A stretch of DNA of 64,000 bases from Anseranas semipalmata (Eukaryota > Chordata > Aves > Anseriformes > Anseranatidae), in NCBI GenBank assembly GCA_013399115.1, contig VXAA01003840.1, positions 41,802 through 105,801 of the forward strand. Reading direction: 5' to 3'. Below, piece by piece: positions 34,691 through 47,520 of this stretch. Under the pieces are notes generated by a model. It was not told the origin of the DNA. It ran no database searches and was given only the letters and a program-made list of their open reading frames with translations. Made by a program: the position numbers and the translations under genes. Position 1 is the stretch's first letter. Every line of letters starts with the position of its first letter.

Positions 34691-35500
34691 AGAGGTTAGA
34701 GACTAATTCAGCATTTTATTAATGTGTTGGTAAATATATTTTTACTATTTATGTGACACTACTAAATGTTTGATGAGATGAAGTTTTCGCCTCTTTTTTT
34801 TACCCTTGTGCTACATAGGAGCCGGCTGAGCAAGAGCCCTGTGCGGCATATGCAGCCCCTGTTTATATAGTTCAAATGTCAATTTCTTTCTGCGTTGTCT
34901 GCAAAAATAAACAGAATGAAAAAAATGTGTCAGGAACAACATTTTGCAACTTGGAGAAAAGCATTTGAATTACTAGCAAACTTAACCCCATCACACACTC
35001 CCCCCCTGAAATCCAATTTAATTTTACACGTTTCTGGCTTTTGTTGCATACAGCTGTGTAATAGCGTAAAACAACTAATCTTTTTCTTTTGACTTTTTTT
35101 TCAGTATTTTTGGTTTACAGGAACTATTAGTTGTTTGAACACATCTTGCAGCACATTTTCATGGTTTAATTTATCCACAGAATAGATAAATAAGGGTTTA
35201 ATACCAGGAATTTCTATCCTGAATTGTATTTGAGGAGTGCTTTTTAAAGCAAACTCTGCGCGAATATTTAAGATGTGTTCAGCTGATTTACACAGAATTA
35301 GAAACTGAATTTGCTGCCTCAGAGTTTTATACTTGCCAGGAAAGCATTTGGGTTTCACGATGTTTGTGTTGCATGTGTTTGGGGGCTTGGTTGTTCCTTG
35401 AACGTGGCTACTGGCACGGCAACGCATCACTGGTTCTTTGAATTTTGTGCTGACATAGAGTTTGGGGGAAATCTCTGAGAAATCCACAAAGAATATCAAA
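34690..35500. promoter_or_regulatory. Candidate regulatory region, loosely bounded
   Basis: AT-rich, repeat-free DNA with TATTTATGTGAC, TTTATATAG, AATAAACAGAATG and TTTAATTTTACAC words. A 132-codon minus-strand frame (35101-35499) lies here with no recognisable domain. I consider it chance, though it is one of the cleaner long frames. The regulatory call is texture-based and weak. Confidence 0.22.
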
Positions 35501-36785
35501 AAATATCAAAAAAGGGAGACTTCTGCTGCAATAACCAAACCTTCCTTTAATCTCAGCTGACCAGGCTGCATCATTTTTCAATACCGAGCAGGAGTGAAGA
35601 CTCGGAGCTGAGTTTAATTTAGGGAGCTTATCACAGTGATTAAGTCGCTGCGTGCAGGGCGCTTTGCTGGGGCTGCCGGCTGGCACACGAGGCTCTGAGA
35701 CCCAGCAGCCCAGCAGGGGGTAGCCAAGCACTGGTAACCACCGAGGCGTCCAACTTTGAAGTCTCCTTCATCAGAAGGACAGCGATAGAGAGCACACGCT
35801 CTCTAAACAGATTTTGCTTCCTGAAGGCTTGGGTTATTTACCCTGTTGTAGAGAGATGGTGCTCTCTTTGCTGGGAGAAGCCATGACACGTGAATGCACC
35901 GTGCAGAATAATGCGCTTTTTTTTTTTTTTCACTGTAGGTTGAGATTTTAGATTGCTCAGGTGAACATTCCCTAGCTAAATCCTTCGAAGGCAAACAGGA
36001 GGGAAAATTGTTGTCTTCTGACAACCTACTGTATTTTTGGAAGTATTCGCATTTCTTGGCATGGAACGCATCTTTTTTTTGTCAAAGCTGCTTGCCAAAC
36101 GTGTACATAATTTGCTATGCCTATGGAGTTGCATTGCTAAGTGAGGAAGCTATGCTTTCCAAACAGAGACTGGCAGCTGGCAAACATAAAATATCTGAAT
36201 GGTGGTGAAGTCCTGCAAAAAAATTGACACCTGGTTTTGAAAAATCCAAGGCTTAGTCTTCATTTAATATAAAGCAAACCGATCTTAAGGCTACGCTCAC
36301 TTGTCATTGCTGGGAACCTGGTCACACCACTCTGCTATGTTCTGCTGCTGAATTTGTCCGGGGATGGAGATGGAAGGTGCGCATTCTGCTACCTTTCCTT
36401 GGCTGCAAAAATGCCGGAGAATGTTTCTCCCTTTCTCTCCCCTCCCCAGCAAAATAATGGGACTTGGCTGCTGAGCCAACACGCCGCAGATTGCAGGATG
36501 TAGCTGCTTACAGATATCAAAAACCACCACCACCAAAACATGCTGCCCTCCACTTGTATTGCACCCAGGCATGCCAGCTTAAATCAAGAGTCTGTCTTGC
36601 TAGGCACTGTATCAACCAGACTTTCTTCTCAAAGACTGCGTGGAGACAGACAGTAGTCCCAGAAGGATTATTAGTACGAGATTTTGTTTTTTGTCACATG
36701 GTTCAGGGAGCTTAAGTGGCTTTTTAATGTTCCCAAAGAGGTCTGGGAGGACTCGCAGTTTTTTGATCTGTCTTGATACCACAAC
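35501..36785. other. Intergenic or intronic DNA, no gene seen
   Basis: A T-run lies at 35918-35930 and a short CCA/CAC run at about 36521-36535. Frames are 66 to 107 codons, overlap and have no domain. Confidence 0.5.
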
Positions 36786-36787
36786 TG

Positions 36788-37230
36788 ATGCGCCTCTTCT
36801 TGTGCTGGCGGTGCAGCAACGCTGCAGAACACGCCTGGTAGTGAACTGTTAGGTATTGCAGCCGCGCCACAGATCCTCGATGCTCGTCTCAGCCTCTGCT
36901 CTGCATGGCTTTGACGCCCAGCCTTTGTTTCTGGCCTCTGCTCCTCGTCTCCCTCCTTGCTGCTGCAAAGCGCTGCCTGCGGGACTTGGGTGCTCCAGCC
37001 AAGGCCGGAGCGCTGGGGCTCTGGAGCTTGGCTCAGCTCGGGCTTTTCTTGAGAGTTGGGGAGAGGGGCAGAGGGGGGAGAGTTTCAGCCTTTGAGAAGG
37101 TGAAGGAAGCAGCAGCAGAGCTGGTGGGAGTGAGGGGGGCGAGAGGCCCCCAGGGAGAGGAGTCCGTCTCCTGCTGAGTCTGCATTTGCTCAGGGGAGAA
37201 TTAGGAGGGGGAGACATCCCCGTTCTCCGG
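36788..37230. promoter_or_regulatory. Weak CpG island
   Basis: GC-rich stretch with about 19 CpG over 440 bp, densest at 36800-37010. It is weaker and more eroded than the island at 22.8 kb. Overlapping frames at 36849-37217 (minus, 122 codons), 36856-37095 and 36905-37177 (plus) read the same DNA in different phases and show only low-complexity proline/serine- or alanine/leucine-rich sequence. It could be a decayed island, an enhancer or simply GC-rich DNA. Confidence 0.3.
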
Positions 37231-37385
37231 ACCTACTGTGCCCTGAAATTTTGCTGGTTCCTTGTGCTAAAGGTTCCTGGCGTGTCCGTGCTTGGTGATG
37301 TTACGATTTTTTTTTTTTAATATTATTATTGAGAAAGATGCAAATGGTTGCTGTCCTTCCTCTCCTAAAAACCAAGACATCCCTA
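37231..37385. other. Non-coding, nothing recognised
   Basis: Contains a T-run near 37309-37318 followed by (ATT)n-like bases. No gene is seen. Confidence 0.5.
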
Positions 37386-37448
37386 CTTTTTTTTATATAT
37401 AAATTTTTTTAATTTTCTTTTCTTTTTTTTTCTTTTTTTTTTTTTTTT
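37386..37448. repeat. T-rich low-complexity tract
   Basis: About 60 bases of T with occasional A and C, including TCTTTTTTTT units and an uninterrupted 16-T end. Confidence 0.92.
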
Positions 37449-37559
37449 AAGAAGCCACTCTTGAAGGGAAGAAATGCTGCTTGATGCCTGTTTAAAGCAT
37501 TATTAATGGAAAAAACCCTCAGGTTCCCATAGCCCATACTCACCTTGTTGCCACCTACA

Positions 37560-38130
37560 CCAGGCTGCTCCTGCACTGCTTTCCTTTGTTCTGTTTTCCT
37601 CAGTGCAATGAACCCTTACGTTATGAGTTTCTGCTGTAGTTTTAACCTCTAATATGCAGCCATTACAGCTTATCTCGTCTCCTAAATTACTCTAAAATCC
37701 AATTATAAAATCCTCTTTCCCTCAATAGCACACAACTTGCCACATTACTGAAATGCTGGGTAGCTCTTTTGTTTTTCTAAATTAATAATAACTACCATTT
37801 TCCGTCTGCTCTTAGTATGGAAGTCTTTTATATCACTGTGCTGCTTTCCCATAATACATATTATGGTTCTTTTTATATGCTAGTTATGTTTGGGAAAAAC
37901 TAAAAAGGTTTTGAAAAGATATGCCAGTCAACTTCTGTGTATCAAAATATGACAATGAAAATCTTTAGTGGGAACTTATGCAGTAAATTCCTTATAGTAA
38001 TGTATCCTGCCAGAGGAAAATGGCAACTCATCATTTGCTGAAACCTTTATTTTGGGCAGGATTGGTTATCATTTCGAAACAGTTTGTAATGATTTCAAGA
38101 TAGAGACCGAGTAAAAAAAGTATTCAAAAG
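37560..38130. promoter_or_regulatory. Candidate regulatory region
   Basis: Repeat-free, AT-rich and T-rich DNA lacking any frame above 60 codons, with CCAATTATAAAATCC, TAATAATAACTACC and TTTGTAATGATTTC words. The complete absence of long frames and repeats is what sets it apart. The inference is weak. Confidence 0.2.
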
Positions 38131-38379
38131 TATTAGTGTCTTACCAGTATGGTTTCCAAATTTCTAGTAGGCTTTGTTCTTGCTTTTTAAAAACTGAATG
38201 ATAGAAATAGCCACGCTTTACTTTAGAAGTTTATTAAATGCATATCCCGAGTTTCCAGGTTTTCGTTTTTCAAAGTGCCACAGTTTCCATATTAACAGTC
38301 CGAACGTTGATTGTGTCCTGACACTAAATCTGTTGCTCTTAGAATATTAACCAAGATAAAACTGCCAGGCTGTTTTTAA

Positions 38380-38720
38380 TAAACTGCCTAGTACTGTAAG
38401 CATTTTCTGAAACCCAGGGTGAAGATGTAGCGATAAAAGGGGTGCAGTGGAAATAAAGATGCGCCATCCGAGCTTGCGGCTTGAGTGAGATTTACCAGAA
38501 GGGCATGCTAATCAGTAAATAACATAATCACATGTTCGCACACACACATATATACACATTTACACACGCAATCTGATGCTATCTAATAATTAGTCAAGTG
38601 CAATAAATTAACCAAGGAAGGACTGCACGCCAATGAAAGAAGACTTGCCAAGGGAGGAGTCATTTTTCCTTACAGTGGCCACCAAAATGATGATAATCAA
38701 TCCTCAACCCTATGACAAAT
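38380..38720. promoter_or_regulatory. Candidate regulatory block
   Basis: Includes GCGATAAAAGGGGTGCAGTG, GATGCGCCATCCGAGCTTGC (about 38458) and GCATGCTAATCAGTAAATAA (about 38502). CpGs are retained in an AT-rich setting. A (CA)n/(TA)n simple repeat interrupts it at 38539-38568. The texture resembles conserved non-coding DNA. Confidence 0.28.
38539..38568. repeat. CA/TA simple repeat
   Basis: CACACACACATATATACACA-type sequence, short and interrupted. Confidence 0.85.
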
Positions 38721-41700
38721 TAAAGAGAAGTATCCAATAGGAGTCTTCTGTCTTACAAACCAGCGAGATTGTACTAAAGAGCACACTGAAACTCTTGGGC
38801 TTTATAAGATTCCATGATGGAAGAGAGTAGCCTGGAATTAAATGGATTTTTGCAAATTTACAATATAAGCTGTAAGACCCGAGCCAGACGTAACTGTGCG
38901 TGTTGTGGAATCCCTGTTCACTGTCCTCACGTGAACTTCTTTTTGCCTTTTTGTAGGAATTACATATGTAAGGATCAGATCGTTGACTCTACTCTGGTAA
39001 TTCTCCCATATTATTTAATTGGACCTTAGCACTAAAGAAGGCCTCAAAGTCTAATTTCTAAAGGGGACTGCTTGGGTCCTCCACCGGTGGAACGAGTGGC
39101 AAAACTCCAGCTAGCTCCAGCAGGGGCTGACCGCACCCCAGACCCGATCCCTTCGGTTGAATGTCGCACACATCTGCATCCTCTTCCCTGGGAGCTGAAT
39201 GAAGCACGTTAGAACATTTTGTTTTTTGGCTTTCAGGGCTGGTCAATTCTTGGTTGGTGTGTTATATTTCTCATACACTTGTGTTTTGAGGTTATGCTAT
39301 TTATTTATTTTTTTTTAATTGTACCTGCTTCTTAAGTGATTGCTTCTTTGAGCTTGGGAAATATTTCACTTTATTTATCATGACCTAAAGTAAATTAACC
39401 TGTATCAGCACAGAGGTAAAAGACATTGAAAATATATTTATATTTTAAATTGAAGTTCAAGGTAACATTTAAATGAATAATTATTTACTATTTTGTTAAA
39501 TGCTGACATATATGACAGCAATCATATATTAGTACAAATGCTTTTCTGTTTTGAACGGCTCATTAGTTGCTTTGTAGGGCTGTACTGGTTTTTTAAGATT
39601 CAGATTCAAAATCTCTTCTGATTTCTGCTGGTTGCTTTTTGGCAGTGGGCCAGCTGCAGATATGCATAATATTTCACTGTTAGACCTTGCAAACAGAATA
39701 TCCTGCTGTGCTAAAGAAAACATTGTGTTTCTTACCACATGAAAATAATCCATCACTTTTCAATCAGCACACATGCATACGCTGGCGCGCACGCAGACAC
39801 ACACACAACCCTCTACCTGTTTTTTCCATCAGACTCCAGAAAAAATTAATGGCTATGATGTGAAGGGTGGACTCTTTGTACATGATCCATTAAAGTACAA
39901 ACTAATCAAAATATATCTAGCATCTGATTTGCAAAGCAATGTGGAGCCGGAGGCAAGCTGCAGAAATAGACCATCTGAAGACCTCTCTGACCTTGTTCAA
40001 GTAGCAGTATCTTTGTGTTTGTTTTAAATATTATGTGGAAAGTGAGAGCACAAGTATCAGACAACCTAGAACATCCCTTTACACAGCTCACAACTGCTGT
40101 GTAGAATGTGGTATATATAAAAAGGCAAAAAAGCCTGTATATTGTACAACCTGCAAAGTACAGGTTGCCTTGTTTAATGTATGCAGCTGATCAGTAAAGA
40201 TTTCCTCCTTGGAAACAGATACATTGCACAGGAGGAAGCTCATCTGCGGTGGAGCACGCAGAATCCATGGGTGCACATGCACAGGCTGTGGGAAGAATAA
40301 AGTAAATTCTCTATTTTTGTTATGCTCCGTCGGATATCACTGTGCATTTACAACTTTTCTTCTGTGCAGTGGATGTCATTAAAATCTGGATGTTTACCAA
40401 GGGCAGTGGTATCTCAACAATTTCCCATTCCAAGAATGGGTAAGAAAAAAAAAAAAGAATTTGATAGCTACCATACTGCTCTGTACTGTGTCTCCCGGTG
40501 TTGTTTTCTATAAGTCATCACTTGTATACAGACTGACAGCACATTGCATACCAGTATACAAACAGTATTGAATTGTTACTTTCTAGTGCTGAAACAGCGG
40601 TCAATGAAACTACAGTTCTTTAGGGTAGTAGGTGCAGTAGAGTAAATGTAGTGGAGTCCTTACATTCCGAAAGGATTGGTTTTATAAGTGATGAGATACA
40701 TAAAGTCCTGCTTCAACTAAGTATTTAGGTGTCTAGCTCTTACTTTAAAATGAAGTTAGAACTCCAGGAAGGAGTTAAGAGTCCAATTTTTTTCTCCTTA
40801 AATGTTGCTCTTTTTTTGAATGTAGTCTCTGTAGGATATCTGTAAATAGAACTGAGAGGAGCAGTGAGGAAGTGCTTTGCATCACCTGTCATGACTAAAT
40901 TAAGAGCCTGAAGTTGGGTGGGAGGAATCATAATGTAGGACCAAGATTGTTTTGTTCTTCCCTCTGCAAACCTCAATATTTTGTTGAATGAGAGTGGGTA
41001 AGAAAATACAAGATATGGCATCTGTAGTCTTTATTTATGCCTATTAGTAATACTTCAGCCAAATGCAAATGGACCATTCGGGTATGTCATGGGGTCTTGG
41101 GAAGAGTTTTTTTCCCTTCTTTGCAAGGTCTTAGTATCTTCATCCGCGTGCGCCTTAGACCTAAATTCGAGGCAATAGGGCGTAACGGCTGAAAGAGCAG
41201 GTCTAGAAGCATGTGGTGGGCAAGGTTAAGCAGCGATACTGGGAATCAGAGAGTCACGATGGCCGGAGGAACCTGGCTTTTCGTTTCCGAACATTCTTCA
41301 CTGCTGCCCTTTGAAGCATTTTTAGACCATTGAATTTTGAACTTCTGGTCACCCCTTTCTTCCAGTTGTGAAAACAAGAGCTTGTCAGTGGAAAAAGGAG
41401 TTCTCAACAGAACTGTCAGAGTGCAGTTTGTGACATGAGTCAAAAATCAGAGCTCAGCTCTGTTGCCACGATAACACTTGATTAAGATGACTTGCCAGGC
41501 TGTCGGTTCAGCGGTTTTGTTGCTACTCGGTTATATTTTACTTTCTCTATTATTTTTTATGCTTTTTCTAGGTTTTGGAGATTGCAAATGGATGCAACAC
41601 ATTTTGGTACCTAAATAAAGCATGAGAACATTTGGCCAGCTTTTTCAGGATTGTTTTGTAAAATAAATGACTTTCATTTGGAGTCTCACATCTTTCAGCT

Positions 41701-41770
41701 CCCTTTCTGTTTTTCGTTTTAAACATGGAGCTGTGAGAAAGAGAACCAAGGAGAGGGTAAATAATGAGAA
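38721..41770. other. Intergenic or intronic DNA, no gene seen
   Basis: A short CA run lies at about 39796-39807 and an A-run at 40446-40455. Frames reach 93 codons (40740-41021 minus) without domains. CGAGGCAATAGGGCGTAACG (about 41168) and the sequence after it keep several CpG but match nothing I know. Confidence 0.5.
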
Positions 41771-41772
41771 AA

Positions 41773-41886
41773 GACTAGCCTAGTGGTTGGAGTGAGAGAT
41801 GATCTATTTTCAGCCGTGGTAACTCATGGCTGACCTTGGCAAGGCTGTATCAGTTTACTGATACATGAGATAGGTAAAATGGGTTG
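41773..41886 (+). repeat. MIR-like SINE
   Basis: ACTAGCCTAGTGGTTGGAGT (41774) corresponds to the MIR 5' tRNA-like start (TAGTGGTTAGAGCA). CATGGCTGACCTTGGCAAGG (about 41825) corresponds to GTGTGACCTTGGGCAAGT, and GATAGGTAAAATGGGTTGG (about 41869) corresponds to CATCTGTAAAATGGGGAT. All three landmarks are in the right order and on the plus strand. The copy is diverged and lacks a clear 3' tail. Confidence 0.6.
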
Positions 41887-41889
41887 GTA

Positions 41890-42530
41890 TATACTGTTTT
41901 CAGTTGAAATAAACAACAACAAAAAGCATTTATAGGGAAGACAAGTGATTTTGTCAATATTTTCCTTGTGGAGTGACAAATATTTTGCACTGAAACAGCA
42001 AAACCATTCGTCTGACTTCTCAGAGGTCCTTACAAATCCTACTGGAATCAACTGAAGCTGTGGTTACTCCAAAAGTTGGGGAATACCTTTTGTGGCAGTT
42101 CTGGTCTTAAATGTGTGCACTCTTGAAGAGATTCACCTTACTTTCCATGAGCGAAGAGGGCAGTTTGTTTTCCTCACATACGCTATACTTTGTGGGCTCA
42201 GACTTACTCACTGAGATACACGTGTTTAAATTCATCACTTTTTTGAAATGTAGCTTTCATGGGCCCACCTCTTCATTGTCTCCTCCTCCCAGTTACAGAA
42301 GAACACAGCCTTTCAGCAATTGTCACAGAGGGGAAATGCCAGAAAAATTTCATCTGGGGAACTGCTTTTGCATGTAGAGTTATTTTCAGTCCTCTTTGAG
42401 AATGGCTTGCCTAGTTTACCTCAGAAAATTTCTGACAGTACAATTTTTTAGCCTGTTATCTCAATAAATAAAGCTGCGAGGGAGGATAATGCATCAGGCA
42501 AGTAAAATGCTGGTCAGCCACATCGTTTGT
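41890..42530. other. Non-coding, nothing recognised
   Basis: Frames are 75 to 88 codons without domains. No repeat is recognised. Confidence 0.5.
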
Positions 42531-43190
42531 GTTAATTCCATGTACTACCAGGTAGAAATCGCGACAAAACTGTTTTACTGTTGTCCTCTGCTGCCGTGAG
42601 AAAAGCTGACTTGGTCCTTAGGGATGAGTTTGGACCCTTTCTTTGTCTCACAGGCACTTCAGCCGACCCAGCGTCGCTACCAGTAGTTTCCAGAGGGGAG
42701 GTCTCCAAGTCTTCTCCTCGTTCAGAAGGCCTGCTGCATGACAGGAGGAACTTTGAGGGCAGTGGGATGCAAAAGAAAGATTGAGATGAGGGGAAGCAAT
42801 CTCTTATTATTTGCTCTGGGAAGGGATGGAAGAATCTGAGGCTCCTGGCAGGAAGAGACAGGAAGTCAGCAGTGACAAACAGGTAATGAAGAAGGTACTT
42901 AGAAAGCATAATGAAATGAAGAAAAAAGTGGTACGCCAGGAGCCCGGTGGTATCACCATGGCCCACCAAGAAACATCTAATGCAAAAAGTGAAATACCAA
43001 CAGTTCCCAAGTGACAGGCAGAGAGATGAGCCATACGTAACCAACATTAAACAAAATTCAGGCTTGTCAAAGCACTACCAACATCAAGAGAAAAAGAGCC
43101 AAGTGCAGTCAGCTAGTTGTTCCAAACACCTAAAAGTGCCAGCTGGCATCTTCTGGAGGAAGCATCCATCAGCACAGTGATAGAGTTTTT
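42531..43190. other. Segment with overlapping frames, possibly an unnamed old element
   Basis: A 171-codon minus-strand frame (42532-43047) and plus-strand frames at 42581-42784, 42811-43014 and 42947-43180 share this DNA. The plus strand is A/G-rich from 42720 to 43020. No domain is recognised in any phase, and there are no flanking direct repeats I can see. It may be a degraded retroelement body or plain unique DNA. Confidence 0.3.
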
Positions 43191-45880
43191 TCTTCTTCTT
43201 CATTAACCATAGCAATATTTGTCCAGGTATTTGCTATGTCTCATATGAATATTAATCAACAAGAGGAAAGCAGTCCTAAATCGCCCTGTACAAAAACGCT
43301 TACAGCAGCAGCTCTCTTTCCTTTTTCGTAAGGAGACATTGCAACCACGGAAGGGTTTCCAGTTGGAAGAGGTTGTATTACTAAAGAAGCTGTAGATAAT
43401 GAGGAAGGAGTTGAGAAAGAAGAGTAATTGAATGGGATGCCTCCGGCACAGTTCAAGATTCATGTTCCTTCTAGTTTATCTTGTATTTCTTCCACGGATG
43501 TTGTTACATCCTATTTGTATGGTGAACACTGGGAGTAAGGAGCTTGTGAAGCATGGAAGAAGCCCACACAGTCTGCTGAATTCTTGCTATCACCATTTCA
43601 ACAGAGGGGGAAAAGACAACGTACCCAATTCTCCTAACGTTTGCACCAGGATGAATGGGAAGTTAGATGGATCAGCTGGACAAGAGTGGTTTTGCTGCTG
43701 ATTAGCATTGGGCAAGCCAGACCACACTTCTGCATCGTGTGATAGAATTGCGAGTGTACAGCCATCCATCCACGTACACTGGTTGCTGCTTCACTCGTTG
43801 TAGGGGAGCTGGGAGCAAGACTTGGTGCTGGGGGATGGAAGTGTGACCTCTTATCACAATGATTTCTACATTGAATGGAGTCTGCTGTGCCAAAGGTCTG
43901 ATAAATCACCAATGCTGTAACTACAAGCGCAGCTTCTTGATGTACTTAGGGGTATTCAAAACTAACTATCGAAATTATTTATCATGCTGGTAATTGCTGT
44001 TAACTTTCTTTCTCATACATGTTTTTGTTGACGATGTTGATTGCAGCCTTCAGTCTCTTAAGGAAAAAGGTCATAAGTAACCAGTGATAATGTGCGACTG
44101 GCGTTGTTTTATTTTCAAAAGTTGTGCGCCTGACTTAGGTAAGTTGCACAGGAAGGTGTTGGCTTCAGCCAGAGGAACCACTGGAGTTAAGTGCCTGGCA
44201 GGGGCTGCTGCCCAAAGGATGAGAGCACGTAAATGATTCGCTTTAAAGTTACTTTTGGATTTTTGTGTCCTGTGTTGTGTTAAGAGAAGCTCTATTTGGG
44301 GAACAAGCTCATATAAATGCATTTTAAAATATCTTAATATTCACTACATAGAAAATTATTAGTAGAGCACTGTAATCCTCTGAAAAGTGAATCAACATAA
44401 CAGGTGACCGAAAGACTGGTTGTGCCATTCATGATGTGATTCACCAGCTGTTCGTAAGTGTTGTCATGGAAGAATATGTCCTCCTGCCTGTCTCTTCCAG
44501 TACCTTTCACAGTGCTTTGTCCAATTGTAAATGAACCAGTCAAAGAGAACATCATCATCTTTCTTGCTAGCAAATTTCTCATTCCAATCTATTTCACTAG
44601 TAGGACTCTTCTTCACGCTCTACTTTCCCCTGTTTAATTTCATCCTATTACTACTGTTTGCATTTTAGTTTAGCTTAGCACTCCTCTGCTCACTTTTTTT
44701 TCCTCCATCTATCTTCATCTCTCTCTTTGACATCAGTCTTTGTTTCTGGAGGAACCAAATGAAAACTGTGGGGGATATACAGTGAAATTCAGGGCTTGTA
44801 TGTTCCCCAGTCCCACAGCTGAAGGGAACAAACTTTGCTATTCAGGTCTAAAAAAATATTTGAATATTAAGGCATTATGTTACCCTTGCTAGAGCTTTAC
44901 TCAAATACCTTCTGGACTTATTTCTTTTTCTGTAATGGAGGTCCAAGTCTTCCTGCTTTCCACTTTTTCTATGATTGCAATACCAGAGACGGTATTTTCT
45001 CTCTGCCACACAGGTTTTAGCTGTACATCTCCTCTTCTGTGTGAGATTTTAAAAGGTACCCTTTCCCCTTCGACTTTCCGTGATCTCCTCAGGTAGAATT
45101 TGGTACAAGTTTATACCGATGCTGACATTTTTTATTTTTCATCCAACTTTGATTTTTTTGTACTTTGGAGTTTGTGTTTGAAAGATGATTAAAACCCTGC
45201 CAGCTCACCACAAAGGCTAATGCATTATTTTACTTATTTAACTGAAATAACAGAGACTTTGAATGTGAAATTTACTTAGGTGTAGCAGATTGGCACAAGG
45301 CTTAACACTCACCAGAAATCTTATGTATGTCCTCTGATTTAGTGTGAATCACTTCTCATTTACACTGGAAGTACAGATAAAATCAGATCCATAACACTGT
45401 GATGACTGTAAGTGGTCTGTTTAGTTGCTTTGTAACAGACAGTTGAATCAAATCATTTTAGAAATAGTGTACCAAGAAACCGTGTGCACTTTCCTTTCTC
45501 TCTCTCTCGCTCTCCCTGCTACTGTTCATTTTCTGCTGGTTAGAGCAAACTCAGCGTGCTCAATTTGGCCTGTTATTCTGTCATTGACATTGATGTTTTA
45601 TTTACTGAATTACATTTGTGTTTGAGGCTTCCTTTATTTCCGAAATGTTTTCTTAAAGTCTTGCCTACATTAGGCATTCTCCTTTCCCTTTCTGGAAAGC
45701 ATTTCATGATGTGCTGATCCAGTAGGAAATGTACTTGTAAAGTCTGGCAGGAGCTGCCAATAACTTAGGGCTTTTGGGGAAGTAGTGCAAACTTTATTGT
45801 CAGACCTATCACATTCCCTTTTGATTCACCTGCTGTTTTTTTATGACTTAAAAATCACAATGCCTTGTTTATGATGGCAG
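43191..45880. other. Intergenic or intronic DNA, no gene seen
   Basis: Frames are 60 to 92 codons, mostly overlapping on both strands at 43203-43912. A (CT)n run lies at 45497-45508. No repeat family is recognised. Confidence 0.5.
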
Positions 45881-46400
45881 TTTATTATAGGGCAAGAATA
45901 TACCAAAAAGATTTTTTCAATTACTGAAATAAAATACTGAAGATTCTGCCTAGGATACAGCTTAAGGAGAAATGGGGGAACATAATTCCCCTTGAGGAAG
46001 CAAAGCAATTAGCTTAATAAATAAAGGGAGTGCAATTAGATTAATAAATTAGGAGAGGCCCTATTTGTCAATGGTTGATTATAGCCAGCTTTTTGTTTGA
46101 GTATTATTTGGTCAGGAAGGGCAGGTGTTTCTGCAATAGGAATTGCTGTTATTCTTGATTTAAAGAAATTTGATTTCAGTCTTCAGGATCTCCACTGAAC
46201 ACAGCCAAAATGTCATCTGAGTTTCACATATTTTAACTGACTTGTTTACTGGGCTCACAAAACCCTGTCACTAAATATTGTGTATGATGACTCCCCACAA
46301 ACATTCACAGTGATTGTATTACTTTCTTTTACTAGATGCAATGGACTGCTGTTAACAAATAAAAAATAATACCTACAATCGCTTTGTCTGTTAGATTATG
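45880..46400. promoter_or_regulatory. Candidate regulatory region
   Basis: Repeat-free with no frame above 60 codons. It is rich in ATTA/TAAT words, including AATTAGCTTAATAAATAAAG (about 46008) and AATTAGATTAATAAATTAGG (about 46034). These two similar 20-mers about 26 bp apart suggest a small ancient tandem duplication of homeodomain-like sites. Confidence 0.25.
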
Positions 46401-47520
46401 CACAACAGGGCAAATTCAGTACAAGCCAGGCCATTTAGTACTTCCAGTTGACCAAAATACGGTGCTTTTTATGTATGCTCAGTGCTTATTAAACCAGTCG
46501 GTTCGGTACGTTGTGTTCATGTCAGGGAGTGTTGGTGCAGTCCCATAGACACACCGCAGGCATACGCTGCTCAGATGAGTGGGTGAACTAGTGACAGTTT
46601 TCACTTAATTAACATTGAACTGAACCTCTCAGCTGCTCTCACGTACCAGTAAGTAATTTACCAGGCAAACGCCCTTACAACATAAGGTAAATTAACTCAC
46701 ATACCTGCTTAGACATATTTAAGTACACATTAAATTAAATATTATTACATAGCTAGTAAAAAATCCATATATTTTAGCACCAATGAAACGGGAGTGATTA
46801 CAAATGTTGATATTTAAAAAACTTGTTTTAGTAGGGGTAAAAAAATAAGCTTGTTTTTAGGAGTGTTCCTTCTCATGTTTGTGTTGCGCAACTGAAACAC
46901 GTCCAAGAAATGAGTTATAAATATGCAGTTGTCCCATAGTTGTTTATTTCTGAAATTCTTCAGCTGTGATCTGTGGTCAAAATATCAGCTGTCTGTAGAG
47001 CACTTGCTGGGGGCCTGGGGAAGGCAATGGTACGTTGTGAGGTTGGCCCTTTAAGGCTCCATCGGAAGGAGATGAATAAGAAAGAATGAAGGTAATAAAG
47101 TTTGAATGTAAATCATATCAGAGAGATCACCACTGTCTAGAGTGCTCGGTATGCTCATCTGCTTGACCTTGCCTCTCTACCCTTTGCAAAGGGCCGCCAA
47201 AATAAATGTGAAAAAGACCATGACCCACCAAGTCATAGCACATGACTTAGTTGCTTTGTTAACCTGGGAAACATCAGCTCAAAGCTGTGGTCTGTTTACG
47301 CTCTCTGGGAATTTGCCTACTAGTGGTGCGGATTAGCCCATTCATCTGCTCGGTGCTGCCTTTTTATTAAACGTAGAGCTCCCCACCAGCTGCTGGCATT
47401 GTTAGTCTTGTCTTGCTACTGCCTTGCCAGTTTGGCAGTAGGAGTTATGTGGCCATTGGAATATCCCATTTTCCTGCTCAGTTTGCCACCTGTGTAGCAA
47501 ATACAGAGTTGGGGTGCTCA
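46401..47520. other. Intergenic or intronic DNA, no gene seen
   Basis: AT-rich DNA with frames of about 65 codons at most and no recognised repeat. Confidence 0.5.

Noticed and set aside
35101..35499. Minus-strand frame of 132 codons
   Set aside because: No domain or recognisable exon structure. Kept only as part of a weak candidate regulatory region.
41160..41260. tRNA-like or MIR-like segment around GGGCGTAACGGCTGAAAGAG
   Set aside because: No proper A and B boxes at the right distance, no cloverleaf, and the MIR landmarks are missing.
42532..43047. Minus-strand frame of 171 codons
   Set aside because: No recognisable domain, and the opposite strand carries overlapping frames. The Phe/Leu/Ser-rich composition is explained by the A/G-rich plus strand.
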